The notes under the pieces: model-generated | What the model was told of the DNA's origin: nothing | The model's input: only the letters and a program-made list of their open reading frames with translations | Database searches by the model: none | Source of the DNA: Bacillota bacterium | GTDB lineage: Bacteria; Bacillota; UBA4882; UBA10575 | Direction: 5' to 3' | Assembly (NCBI GenBank): GCA_003511465.1 | Contig: DOID01000014.1 | Span: 5,395-11,848, forward strand | DNA length: 6,454 bases | Part shown: positions 1-6,454 of the stretch, piece by piece | How positions within the stretch are numbered: the first letter of the stretch is position 1 | Layout: every line of letters begins with the position of its first letter | Translations under genes and position numbers: made by a program

Positions 1-1476
1 AACCGGGACAAGATCCTCCGACGCCTAGTTGGCATCCAATATACCCGTAATGACCTTGGCTTTACCCGTGGAACTTTCCGGGTCCGTGGTGATGTGATCG
101 AGATTATTCCGGTTTACGGTGAAACCGTCATCCGCATCGAGCTCTTTGGCGATGAAGTGGAAAAAATTCTCGAAGTCGATCCCTTAACTGGTGAGCTTTT
201 GGGGGAGAAAGAAAAGATCACAATTTATCCGGGGACCCATTATGTGACCAGTGAAGAAAAGCTTAAAATGGCCATTCGTTCGATCGAAGCCGAACTGGAA
301 ACAACCTTAGCTAAGATGCGCAGCGAAGATCAACTGCTGGAAGCGCAGCGGTTGGAACAACGCACCCATTTTGATTTGGAAATGATGCAAGAGGTCGGTT
401 ATTGTCAAGGCATCGAAAACTACTCCCGCCATCTGACCGGGCGTAAACCCGGCGAACCTCCGGCTACGCTCCTTGACTATTTCCCGGACGACTTTTTATT
501 ATTCATTGATGAGTCCCATGTTACGCTCCCACAACTCCGGGCGATGTATGCCGGTGACCGTTCAAGGAAAGAAAACCTGGTCCGCTACGGTTTTCGTTTG
601 CCCTCTGCGTTAGACAACCGTCCGCTCCGTTTTGAGGAATTCGAGCAAGCAGTAAATCAAGTAATTCATGTTTCGGCAACCCCAGCCCCTTATGAGCTTA
701 AGCAAGCATCCCAAATCGTTGAACAGGTGATCCGTCCGACCGGCCTCTTAGATCCGGAAATAGAAGTCCGCCCGGTCAAAGCGCAGGTCGATGATTTAAT
801 GGAGGAGATCCGCTGCCGGGTAGCCAAATCTGAGCGGGTTTTAGTGATCACTCTCACCAAACGGATGTCAGAGGATTTAACGGAATATTTGGAAGAAGCG
901 GGTTTTCGCGTCAAATATCTTCACTCCGAAGTGCACACTATGGACCGCATCGAGATCCTACGCGATCTCCGCCTTGGCAAGTTCGATGTGTTAGTCGGTA
1001 TCAATCTCCTCCGGGAGGGGTTGGATCTGCCGGAAGTGACGCTGGTAGCCATCCTTGATGCGGATAAAGAAGGCTTTCTCCGTTCAGAGACGACTTTAAT
1101 CCAGATCATTGGTCGCGCCGCCCGGAATGTAACCGGAAAGGTGATTATGTATGCAGACCAGATCACCGATTCGATGGACCGGGCGATCAAGGAAACCAAC
1201 CGCCGCCGTGCTAAACAGCTCCGTTACAATCAAGAACATAACATTACGCCCGAATCGGTCCACAAGGCAGTGCGCGATCTCATCACCCTACAGCAAGTGG
1301 CCGAAGAGAAGGTCGCCTATAGCGCCAAACAAGAAAAAATGACACGAGCAGAGCTAGAAGAAACCATCAATCAGTTAGAAGAAGAGATGTTGGCGGCCGC
1401 GGGCAAACTAGAATTTGAAACAGCTGCTAAACTCCGGGATGAGCTGAAGGAATGGCGGAAACTATTGGAGGAATGA
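1..1476 (+). CDS. uvrB: UvrABC excinuclease subunit B, C-terminal 491 residues (5' end outside window)
   Basis: UvrB is the helicase-like damage-verification subunit of cytoplasmic nucleotide excision repair; it is loaded by UvrA and recruits UvrC. The frame is open from base 1 and the first codons already match the conserved QYTRND...RGTFRVRGD block, so the gene starts upstream. The GTG at 94 is an internal valine, not the start. About 165-170 residues are missing compared with the usual length near 660; they hold Walker A and the DNA-gripping beta-hairpin. In visible numbering I see the end of the UvrA-binding domain 2 (to about residue 85), helicase motif II DESH (170-173), motif III SATP (225-228), motif IV VLVITLTKRM (280-289), motif V with NLLREGLDLPEV (from 330), motif VI QIIGRAARN (368-376), and a C-terminal UVR coiled-coil (about 452-491) that in this family contacts UvrC. 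The gene is intact to its TGA and lies 7 bp before uvrA. Identity is very secure. Confidence 0.97.
   Translation, partial: NRDKILRRLVGIQYTRNDLGFTRGTFRVRGDVIEIIPVYGETVIRIELFGDEVEKILEVDPLTGELLGEKEKITIYPGTHYVTSEEKLKMAIRSIEAELETTLAKMRSEDQLLEAQRLEQRTHFDLEMMQEVGYCQGIENYSRHLTGRKPGEPPATLLDYFPDDFLLFIDESHVTLPQLRAMYAGDRSRKENLVRYGFRLPSALDNRPLRFEEFEQAVNQVIHVSATPAPYELKQASQIVEQVIRPTGLLDPEIEVRPVKAQVDDLMEEIRCRVAKSERVLVITLTKRMSEDLTEYLEEAGFRVKYLHSEVHTMDRIEILRDLRLGKFDVLVGINLLREGLDLPEVTLVAILDADKEGFLRSETTLIQIIGRAARNVTGKVIMYADQITDSMDRAIKETNRRRAKQLRYNQEHNITPESVHKAVRDLITLQQVAEEKVAYSAKQEKMTRAELEETINQLEEEMLAAAGKLEFETAAKLRDELKEWRKLLEE
1467..1472 (+). promoter_or_regulatory. Shine-Dalgarno sequence for uvrA
   Basis: GGAGGA sits within the last codons of uvrB, 11 nt before the uvrA ATG at 1484. 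The spacing is slightly long but supports this start. The ATG at 1473, which overlaps the uvrB stop, reads only four codons before a stop. Because ribosomes finishing uvrB pass over this site, translational coupling of uvrA to uvrB is likely; this is an inference. Confidence 0.75.
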
Positions 1477-1483
1477 ACAAGAA

Positions 1484-4330
1484 ATGAATAAAGATCGAAT
1501 TGTCATCAAAGGGGCACGCGTTAATAATCTGAAAAATATCGACCTTGAAATTCCCCGGGACCAGCTAGTGGTGATGACCGGGCTCTCTGGTTCAGGTAAA
1601 TCATCCCTGGCCTTTGATACCATTTATGCCGAGGGTCAAAGGCGTTATGTTGAATCCCTCTCCGCCTATGCCCGACAGTTTCTCGGTCAGATGGATAAAC
1701 CCGATGTGGACTACATCGAAGGGCTTTCGCCTGCGATCTCCATTGACCAGAAATCCACCTCTCGGAATCCCCGTTCGACAGTGGGGACGGTTACCGAAAT
1801 TTACGATTATTTCCGTCTCTTATTTGCCCGCATCGGCCATCCCTTCTGTCCCCACTGCCAACAGCCTATCGCCAAGCAAACCGTGGAACAGATTGTCGAT
1901 CAAGTAATGGCCTTTCCCGCCGAAACTAAATTTCAGGTGATGGCACCGCTAGTACGTGGGCGGAAAGGAGAATATACCAAGGTCTTCACTGATTTGAAAA
2001 AGGAAGGTTTTGTCCGCGTCCGCGTTGATGGGGAAATTCGGGGGTTGGATGAGGAGATCGAGCTAGCCAAATATAAGCAACACTGGATCGACGTTGTCGT
2101 CGACCGGTTGGTGCACCGCCCTGGAATTGAACAGCGTCTGGCCGACTCCATTGAGCTGGCTCTCCAATTAGGGAAGGGCTTAGTCATCATCGCCCCGCTT
2201 TCCGGAGAAGAGTCTTTATTTAGCACAAATTTTGCCTGTCCCCAGTGCGGGTTTAGTTTTGAAGAGATCACCCCGCGGATGTTCTCCTTTAACTCACCCT
2301 ACGGTGCCTGTTCGTCCTGTGACGGGTTGGGGTTTAAGATGGAGATCGATCCGGCTAAAGTCCTTGATGAAAACCGTTCTCTCAAGGAAGGTGCTGTCCT
2401 GGCCTGGAGCTCCCATGAAAGCTCCTGGTCCCTCCAGTATCTCTTGAGTGTTGCCCGTCACTACGGGCTCGATCCAAACCTACCGCTGAAGGACGCCACT
2501 CCGGCGCAACGTGACGCCATTCTCCACGGCACGGGGAAAGAAAAGATCCCCGTGGTCTACCAGGGGGATAACGGACGCCAGTGGCAACATCAGGTTCGCT
2601 TTGAAGGAATCATCAACAACCTTAATCGGCGCTACCGCCGCACGGAATCGGAAGCGATCCGCCAAGACATCGAGAATAAATTTATGACAATCCGCCCCTG
2701 TTCCAGCTGTCAGGGTGCCCGCCTCAGCCCAGAAACGTTGTCCGTAAAAATCGGGCCCTACAATATCAGCCAAGTGTCAGCTTTGTCGGTCGTCGAAGCC
2801 CGATCTTTTTTCTCCACTTTAGAGTTGACCGAAAATGAAAGGATCATTGCCAAGCAAGTTTTAAAAGAGATCGACCAGCGCCTGGGCTTTCTGGTCGATG
2901 TGGGCCTTGATTACCTGACCATTGACCGCACCGCCGGTTCCCTTTCCGGCGGTGAAGCGCAACGGATCCGCTTGGCCACCCAAGTCGGATCTTCTCTGGT
3001 CGGAGTCTTATATATTTTGGACGAGCCCAGCATCGGCTTACATCAAAGGGATAACCGCCTTTTGATCAAAACCCTCTTGAATCTACGGGACTTAGGAAAT
3101 ACATTGATTGTCGTGGAACATGATGAGGAAATGATGCGGGCTGCCGATTACCTAGTTGATATTGGTCCCGGTGCCGGTGCCCATGGGGGGGAAATCGTGG
3201 CTGCCGGTGATTTTGCGACGCTGACCCGCTGCCCCCAGTCGATCACCGGCGCTTATTTATCCGGTCGACGGCAAATCCCCCTCCCGGTCCTACGCCGACC
3301 GAATAATGGTAAATGGTTAAAGATTAAAGGCGCCCAGGAACACAACTTAAAGCAGATCGATGTTAACATTCCTTTAGGCTGTTTCGTCGCCGTAACCGGA
3401 GTTTCCGGTTCTGGAAAGAGCACTTTAATTAATGATATTCTCTATCCGGTGTTGGCGCGCCGCCTGAATCGGGCCACCACTATTTATCCCGGTTCCCATC
3501 AGAAAATCGAAGGGATCCAGCATCTTGATAAAGTCATCAACATCGACCAATCGCCAATTGGGCGAACTCCCCGTTCTAACCCAGCCACTTACACCGGTGT
3601 TTTTGATGAGATCCGAACCATCTTTGCCGAAACCGCTGAAGCGAAGATGAGAGGGTATAAACCGGGGCGGTTCTCTTTTAATGTCAAAGGTGGGCGGTGT
3701 GAAGCCTGCTCCGGGGATGGAATCATCAAAATTGAAATGCACTTTCTGCCCGATGTCTATGTCCCCTGTGAGGTCTGTAAAGGTAAACGTTATAACCGGG
3801 AGACTCTTGAGGTTAAATACAAAGGAAAATCCATCTCTGACATTTTAGAAATGACGGTCGAAGGAGCCCTTGAGTTTTTCGCCAACCATCCAAAAATCCG
3901 GCGTCGACTCCAAACTCTATACGATGTCGGTTTGGGTTACATCAGACTGGGGCAATCGGCCACCACCCTCTCGGGCGGCGAAGCCCAACGGGTCAAACTG
4001 TCGACCGAACTATCGAAAAGGAGTAACGGGCGGACCTTTTATATTTTGGACGAGCCCACCACCGGTCTACACTTTGCCGATGTGGAAAAACTGTTGGAAA
4101 TCCTGCAACGGTTGGTGGACAGCGGTAATACCGTCATTGTGATCGAGCATAACTTGGATGTGATTAAAACCGCCGATTATTTGATCGATCTTGGCCCCGA
4201 AGGCGGAACCCGCGGCGGTGAAGTCGTTGTCGCCGGTACTCCAGAGGAAGTGGCGAATCATCCCACCTCCTACACCGGGGAAGTGCTCCGCCCATTACTG
4301 GGTAAACTCCCGGTACAGAAAGAGGCTTAA
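1484..4330 (+). CDS. uvrA: UvrABC excinuclease subunit A (complete, 948 aa)
   Basis: UvrA is the damage-sensing ABC ATPase of nucleotide excision repair; a UvrA dimer scans DNA in the cytoplasm and loads UvrB. Two ABC cassettes are visible. The first has Walker A GLSGSGKSS (residues 33-41), signature LSGGE (487-491) and Walker B ILDEP with D513/E514. The second has Walker A GVSGSGKST (639-647), LSGGE (829-833) and ILDEP with D856/E857. Zinc-module cysteines are present at C252/C255/C276/C279 and, in the second signature domain, at C739/C742/C762/C765. Further CxxC pairs at 122/125 and 406/409 probably form the extra zinc site known from Gram-positive UvrA. The UvrB-binding and insertion domains lie roughly at residues 130-245 and 285-400. 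Length is normal (E. coli UvrA is 940). No ATP-binding or zinc residue appears lost. It directly follows uvrB, so the two are one operon; the stop is 2 bp from the convergent gene's stop. Confidence 0.98.
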   Translation: MNKDRIVIKGARVNNLKNIDLEIPRDQLVVMTGLSGSGKSSLAFDTIYAEGQRRYVESLSAYARQFLGQMDKPDVDYIEGLSPAISIDQKSTSRNPRSTVGTVTEIYDYFRLLFARIGHPFCPHCQQPIAKQTVEQIVDQVMAFPAETKFQVMAPLVRGRKGEYTKVFTDLKKEGFVRVRVDGEIRGLDEEIELAKYKQHWIDVVVDRLVHRPGIEQRLADSIELALQLGKGLVIIAPLSGEESLFSTNFACPQCGFSFEEITPRMFSFNSPYGACSSCDGLGFKMEIDPAKVLDENRSLKEGAVLAWSSHESSWSLQYLLSVARHYGLDPNLPLKDATPAQRDAILHGTGKEKIPVVYQGDNGRQWQHQVRFEGIINNLNRRYRRTESEAIRQDIENKFMTIRPCSSCQGARLSPETLSVKIGPYNISQVSALSVVEARSFFSTLELTENERIIAKQVLKEIDQRLGFLVDVGLDYLTIDRTAGSLSGGEAQRIRLATQVGSSLVGVLYILDEPSIGLHQRDNRLLIKTLLNLRDLGNTLIVVEHDEEMMRAADYLVDIGPGAGAHGGEIVAAGDFATLTRCPQSITGAYLSGRRQIPLPVLRRPNNGKWLKIKGAQEHNLKQIDVNIPLGCFVAVTGVSGSGKSTLINDILYPVLARRLNRATTIYPGSHQKIEGIQHLDKVINIDQSPIGRTPRSNPATYTGVFDEIRTIFAETAEAKMRGYKPGRFSFNVKGGRCEACSGDGIIKIEMHFLPDVYVPCEVCKGKRYNRETLEVKYKGKSISDILEMTVEGALEFFANHPKIRRRLQTLYDVGLGYIRLGQSATTLSGGEAQRVKLSTELSKRSNGRTFYILDEPTTGLHFADVEKLLEILQRLVDSGNTVIVIEHNLDVIKTADYLIDLGPEGGTRGGEVVVAGTPEEVANHPTSYTGEVLRPLLGKLPVQKEA

Positions 4331-4345
4331 GTTTATAGCTCTTTC
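4318..4345. terminator. Stem-loop over both convergent stop codons, possible two-way terminator
   Basis: GAAAGAG (4318-4324) pairs perfectly with CTCTTTC (4339-4345). With G4325 bulged, the stem can extend by CT (4326-4327) with AG (4337-4338), leaving a 9-nt loop. The loop region contains the uvrA TAA (4328-4330) and the stop of the opposite gene (4333-4335). The arms are purine- and pyrimidine-rich, so either transcript ends its stem in CUCUUUC, but neither direction has a real U-run afterwards. The position suits a shared terminator; the modest stem makes activity uncertain. It may also be incidental, because the arms encode the C-terminal Lys-Glu codons of both proteins. Confidence 0.35.
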
Positions 4346-5451
4346 CGGTAGATCCGGTAGATCCTGTATAGTCGGCCGCCGGCCCCTTCTACCGAGCGGA
4401 TCGACTCCTTATTCATCTCAGCAATGGCCGACCCTTCGCCATAGGTATACCCTTTTTTACGTGAGGCCAACATCAAACGATGGTAAATAGCACTGTTTAC
4501 TGCTTTGTTTCGGAATTTGGGCACCACAAACTGAATAAAGACCCGAGTGCCGGTGATCCGGCGTTTAAACCAAAGGTACTTCGCCCAGCCGAAGGGGAGT
4601 AACCGTCCGTTTAGCCGCTTCAATACTTGGTTATAGTCGGGAAGCGCCACCACGAAGCCGATGGGATCAGCGCCCGAACGGGCGATATACACGAGGTCAG
4701 GGTCCATAAACTGTAGTAGGGTCCTGACTTCCGCTTGAATTTCCTCCAGCGAGGGTGGGGTTAAATGCTCCCACGTCGCCGGCATCGACAAATCAAGGAT
4801 GGTTTTGATATCCCGGATCTCACGGTCTAGTTGTTTCCGGTCAAAACGCTCGATCCGGAAATGGTATTTCTGCATTGCATACGCGACCACCCGGCCGAAA
4901 CGCTGATCATCCAAACTATTGACATCAAGATAAAAGGCAAAGAGATCCATATCTTTCTCGAACCCGTAGTTTTCAAAGATGCCTTGGTAGTAGGCTGGGT
5001 TATAAGCATTCATCAACACTGGCGAACCGTCAAAACCCTTGATTAAAATCCCCCGGTTATCATCGCCGTTGGTCGGAGAGACTGGTCCGACCATACTGGT
5101 TATTCCGTGTGCTTTCAACCACTGCGTTGCCGCTTCAAATAAGGCAAAGGCCACTTCTTCTCGGTCAATGGTTTCAAAGAGGCTAATAAAACCCTCGTTT
5201 TTTTGTTTTTCCCGATTTAGTTTCTGATTAATCCCAACGAGAATCCGCCCAACTATTTTCTCACCCTCAAAGGCGAGGAAAAAGCAATGTTCACCATTGG
5301 CAAGTAACGGGTTGTTTTTTCCTTGTAAGATCTTTAATTGTTGTCTACGGAGAGGGGGCACCCAGTTTTGATCGTCTTTATAAATCTCCCAGGGCAGCCC
5401 AATAAACCTTTTTAAATCTCCATAGCAGCTCACCGCTTTAATTTGAATCAT
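4333..5451 (-). CDS. GNAT-like acetyltransferase-fold protein of unknown substrate (complete, 372 aa)
   Basis: This resembles a widespread bacterial family usually annotated only as GNAT N-acetyltransferase or hypothetical. Landmarks I recognise from memory are NWVPPLR (29-35), FFLAFEGEKIVGRI (57-70), the strongly conserved central stretch from GPVSPT (122-127) through GFDGSPVLMNAYNPAYY (139-155) to NYGF (161-164), and the tail AEMN...GAGGRLYRIYR. It appears to have two lobes: residues 1-175 and about 180-372. The second lobe looks like a GNAT fold, with IGFVVALPDYN (264-274) and a segment at 303-327 where the acetyl-CoA loop is expected. There the usual R-x-x-G-x-G/A reads RNKAVN, so cofactor binding is not assured. 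It is soluble, with no signal peptide or membrane segment. The ATG at 5451 is chosen for its Shine-Dalgarno sequence and the fit to the family N-terminus. It lies 53 bp after the DUF819 gene on the same strand and is probably co-transcribed. The family is fairly secure; activity and substrate are unknown. Confidence 0.8.
   Translation of the reverse strand: MIQIKAVSCYGDLKRFIGLPWEIYKDDQNWVPPLRRQQLKILQGKNNPLLANGEHCFFLAFEGEKIVGRILVGINQKLNREKQKNEGFISLFETIDREEVAFALFEAATQWLKAHGITSMVGPVSPTNGDDNRGILIKGFDGSPVLMNAYNPAYYQGIFENYGFEKDMDLFAFYLDVNSLDDQRFGRVVAYAMQKYHFRIERFDRKQLDREIRDIKTILDLSMPATWEHLTPPSLEEIQAEVRTLLQFMDPDLVYIARSGADPIGFVVALPDYNQVLKRLNGRLLPFGWAKYLWFKRRITGTRVFIQFVVPKFRNKAVNSAIYHRLMLASRKKGYTYGEGSAIAEMNKESIRSVEGAGGRLYRIYRIYRKEL
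4345..4362. repeat. Two exact 9-bp tandem copies in the 3' end of the GNAT-like gene
   Basis: CCGGTAGAT occurs twice head to tail (4345-4353 and 4354-4362), followed by a decayed third unit, CCTGTATAG. On the minus strand these units encode the repeated tripeptide of the C-terminal LYRIYRIYRKEL. The protein keeps the length I expect at this position, so this looks like repeated codons for a conserved tail, not an expansion. Confidence 0.5.
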
Positions 5452-5455
5452 TTAT

Positions 5456-5462
5456 CTTCCTC
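5456..5462 (-). promoter_or_regulatory. Shine-Dalgarno sequence for the GNAT-like gene
   Basis: On the minus strand GAGGAAG lies 4 nt before the ATG at 5451, with its GAGG core 7 nt away, which is good spacing. It lies in the 53-bp gap 5452-5504, the only sizeable intergenic space in the window. In the rest of that gap I see no paired -35/-10 boxes and no GC-rich hairpin with a U-tract, so read-through from the upstream membrane-protein gene is the simplest model. Confidence 0.75.
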
Positions 5463-5504
5463 AATTCTTTGTGCAAAGCTTTATGGTTGTTTCATCATCC
5501 GTTT

Positions 5505-6454
5505 TTAGCGTGGCATTAAGAACCAAGCAACCGCAAACCCCAGGTAATTACCGATCGCATATCCGACCAAACCACATGTCAACCCGGGCACGATTACCTC
5601 CCGATTGTTTAAACGCTCCGCCACCGGGCCGATAAAAGCCGGACCAAAGATCCCGGCCGTGGAAGTAATCAACATCGTATCGGTATCGATCCGGAAGATC
5701 CAAGCAAGGATCAGATGAATCACAATCGCCGTAATCATGACGAAAGCCGTATACAGAAAAACCGCTGAGCTCGAAACAAACATTTCCCGAAAGTTAATAT
5801 TGGTGCCGAGCGCAAGCGAAAAAACAAGGATAAAATACTGGCCGGCGTCATAGGTGCCTTTAATGTTCCGGACTTTAGGGTGAAAAGAGGCGGCAACCCC
5901 TAAGGTAGTTAACGCTAGCATAATAATGCTTACCTCCAATTTTCCGGTGAGAAGGAGAGAAAAACCAACACTGATCCCGACGTTCAAAATCGAGAGGACA
6001 ATCGCAAAAGTCAAGGCCCGCTTCGAGGTTTGCTCCTCTTCCGTCGCCGCCAACGCCGGTTCTGAAACTGCAGAAGAAAAGTCTGGTAGTACCTTACCAA
6101 TCAGCCATTGGGCTCCGGTGACCAAAAACAGAAAATATAACCCGCCCAAGATCGCATCGGCGGTATTGGTTAAAATCAAAGTTTCTTCCTTAACCTTTAA
6201 CCCCATTCCGATCGCCATTAAATTCGGAGTCCCTCCGGTATACACCCCCACCAACATCCCGGATATTCTCCAGTATTCAGCCACCCAAGAAAAAAGGAGA
6301 CCCGCCAAAACGGCGCTGACAATGGCGCTGATGGCAACCAAAACAAAGGAAAGAACCGTTTTCGGCGCTAGTTTCAACCAGCTTTTAAGATCTGTAGAAA
6401 AAAGAATCAAAGGGATCGCTATGGGAATGACCACCTCTGATAAGGAAAGCGCCA
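5505..6454 (-). CDS. DUF819-family (YjcL-like) multi-pass membrane protein, C-terminal part (5' end outside window)
   Basis: This is an integral inner-membrane protein of the DUF819 family, whose function is not established; transporter-like roles are only presumed. The frame stays open past the GTG at 6434 to the window edge (visible start ALSLSEVVIPIAIPLILF), so that GTG is not the start. About 315 residues are seen against roughly 380-400 in the family, so perhaps 70-80 N-terminal residues are missing. Family marks are IPIAIPLILFSTDL near the start, GVYTGGTPN (6222-6248), and in the second half AGIFGPAFIGPVA (GPAFIGPVA at 5619-5645) followed by VPGLTCGLVGYAIGNYLG. I count about 8-10 hydrophobic segments, with a charged loop rich in E, K and T (around 5990-6080) between two halves. 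The two glycine-rich motifs at similar places in each half suggest an inverted-repeat fold with re-entrant loops; this is inference. It is followed 53 bp later by the GNAT-like gene. Confidence 0.87.
   Translation of the reverse strand, partial: ALSLSEVVIPIAIPLILFSTDLKSWLKLAPKTVLSFVLVAISAIVSAVLAGLLFSWVAEYWRISGMLVGVYTGGTPNLMAIGMGLKVKEETLILTNTADAILGGLYFLFLVTGAQWLIGKVLPDFSSAVSEPALAATEEEQTSKRALTFAIVLSILNVGISVGFSLLLTGKLEVSIIMLALTTLGVAASFHPKVRNIKGTYDAGQYFILVFSLALGTNINFREMFVSSSAVFLYTAFVMITAIVIHLILAWIFRIDTDTMLITSTAGIFGPAFIGPVAERLNNREVIVPGLTCGLVGYAIGNYLGFAVAWFLMPR

Noticed and set aside
94..96. GTG as a possible start of uvrB
   Set aside because: Codons 1-93 in the same frame already encode conserved UvrB sequence, so this is an internal valine of a gene cut by the window edge.
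690..1342. Out-of-frame and antisense open frames over uvrB, with similar ones across uvrA and the minus-strand genes
   Set aside because: They overlap securely identified genes, show no recognisable protein features and are explained as shadows of the real coding frames.
3563..3577. CGAAC-TCCCC-GTTCT, resembling a Gram-positive LexA (SOS) box
   Set aside because: The spacer is 5 nt instead of 4, the last base does not fit, and the site is deep inside uvrA coding sequence. A real SOS box for this operon would be upstream of uvrB, outside the window.
4355..4394. Inverted repeat TCTACCG/CGGTAGA with a 26-nt loop holding GGCC-GCC-GGCC
   Set aside because: It lies inside coding sequence, the stem is short for its loop, and no T-run follows. 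It is a weaker terminator candidate than 4318-4345.
5467..5478. Inverted repeat CTTTG-TG-CAAAG in the 5452-5504 gap
   Set aside because: A 5-bp AT-rich stem with a 2-nt loop is too small to be a terminator and matches no operator I know.
5481..5498. Tiny minus-strand reading frame ATGATG...TAA (MMKQP) between the two minus-strand genes
   Set aside because: Only five codons, with no Shine-Dalgarno sequence and nothing to suggest a leader peptide or attenuator.
6432..6434. GTG as a possible start of the minus-strand membrane protein
   Set aside because: The frame stays open to the window edge with sensible residues (ALSLSEV), and the protein would lack an N-terminal part normal for the family.

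Overview
This window looks like ordinary chromosomal DNA from a bacterium, most likely a member of the Bacillota (Firmicutes). The evidence is the uvrB-then-uvrA gene order, which is the usual arrangement in that group, strong purine-rich Shine-Dalgarno sequences, a roughly even base composition, and UvrB/UvrA proteins of normal Gram-positive type. A genus cannot be assigned from the sequence alone.

Layout. Positions 1-1476 (+) hold the last 491 residues of uvrB, cut at the left edge. Positions 1484-4330 (+) hold a complete uvrA, whose Shine-Dalgarno sequence lies inside the last codons of uvrB. The two form a typical uvrBA nucleotide-excision-repair unit. UvrA, an ABC-type ATPase dimer, finds distorted DNA and loads UvrB, a helicase-like damage verifier that then recruits UvrC. 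Any promoter or SOS operator would lie upstream of the window.

On the opposite strand, and read from right to left, are a DUF819-family membrane protein (5505-6454, cut at the right edge and lacking its N-terminus) and then a 372-residue GNAT-like protein of unknown substrate (4333-5451). Only 53 bp separate them, with no convincing promoter or terminator, so they are probably co-transcribed. The GNAT-like gene converges on uvrA with just 2 bp between the two stop codons. A near-palindromic stem-loop covers both stops and may act as a two-way terminator.

No RNA gene, mobile element, CRISPR array, phage gene or defence system was seen. No stretch over 300 bp lacks a gene; the largest gap is the 53 bp at 5452-5504. 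The least understood part is the DUF819/GNAT-like pair. Nothing here supports a claim of a new system.
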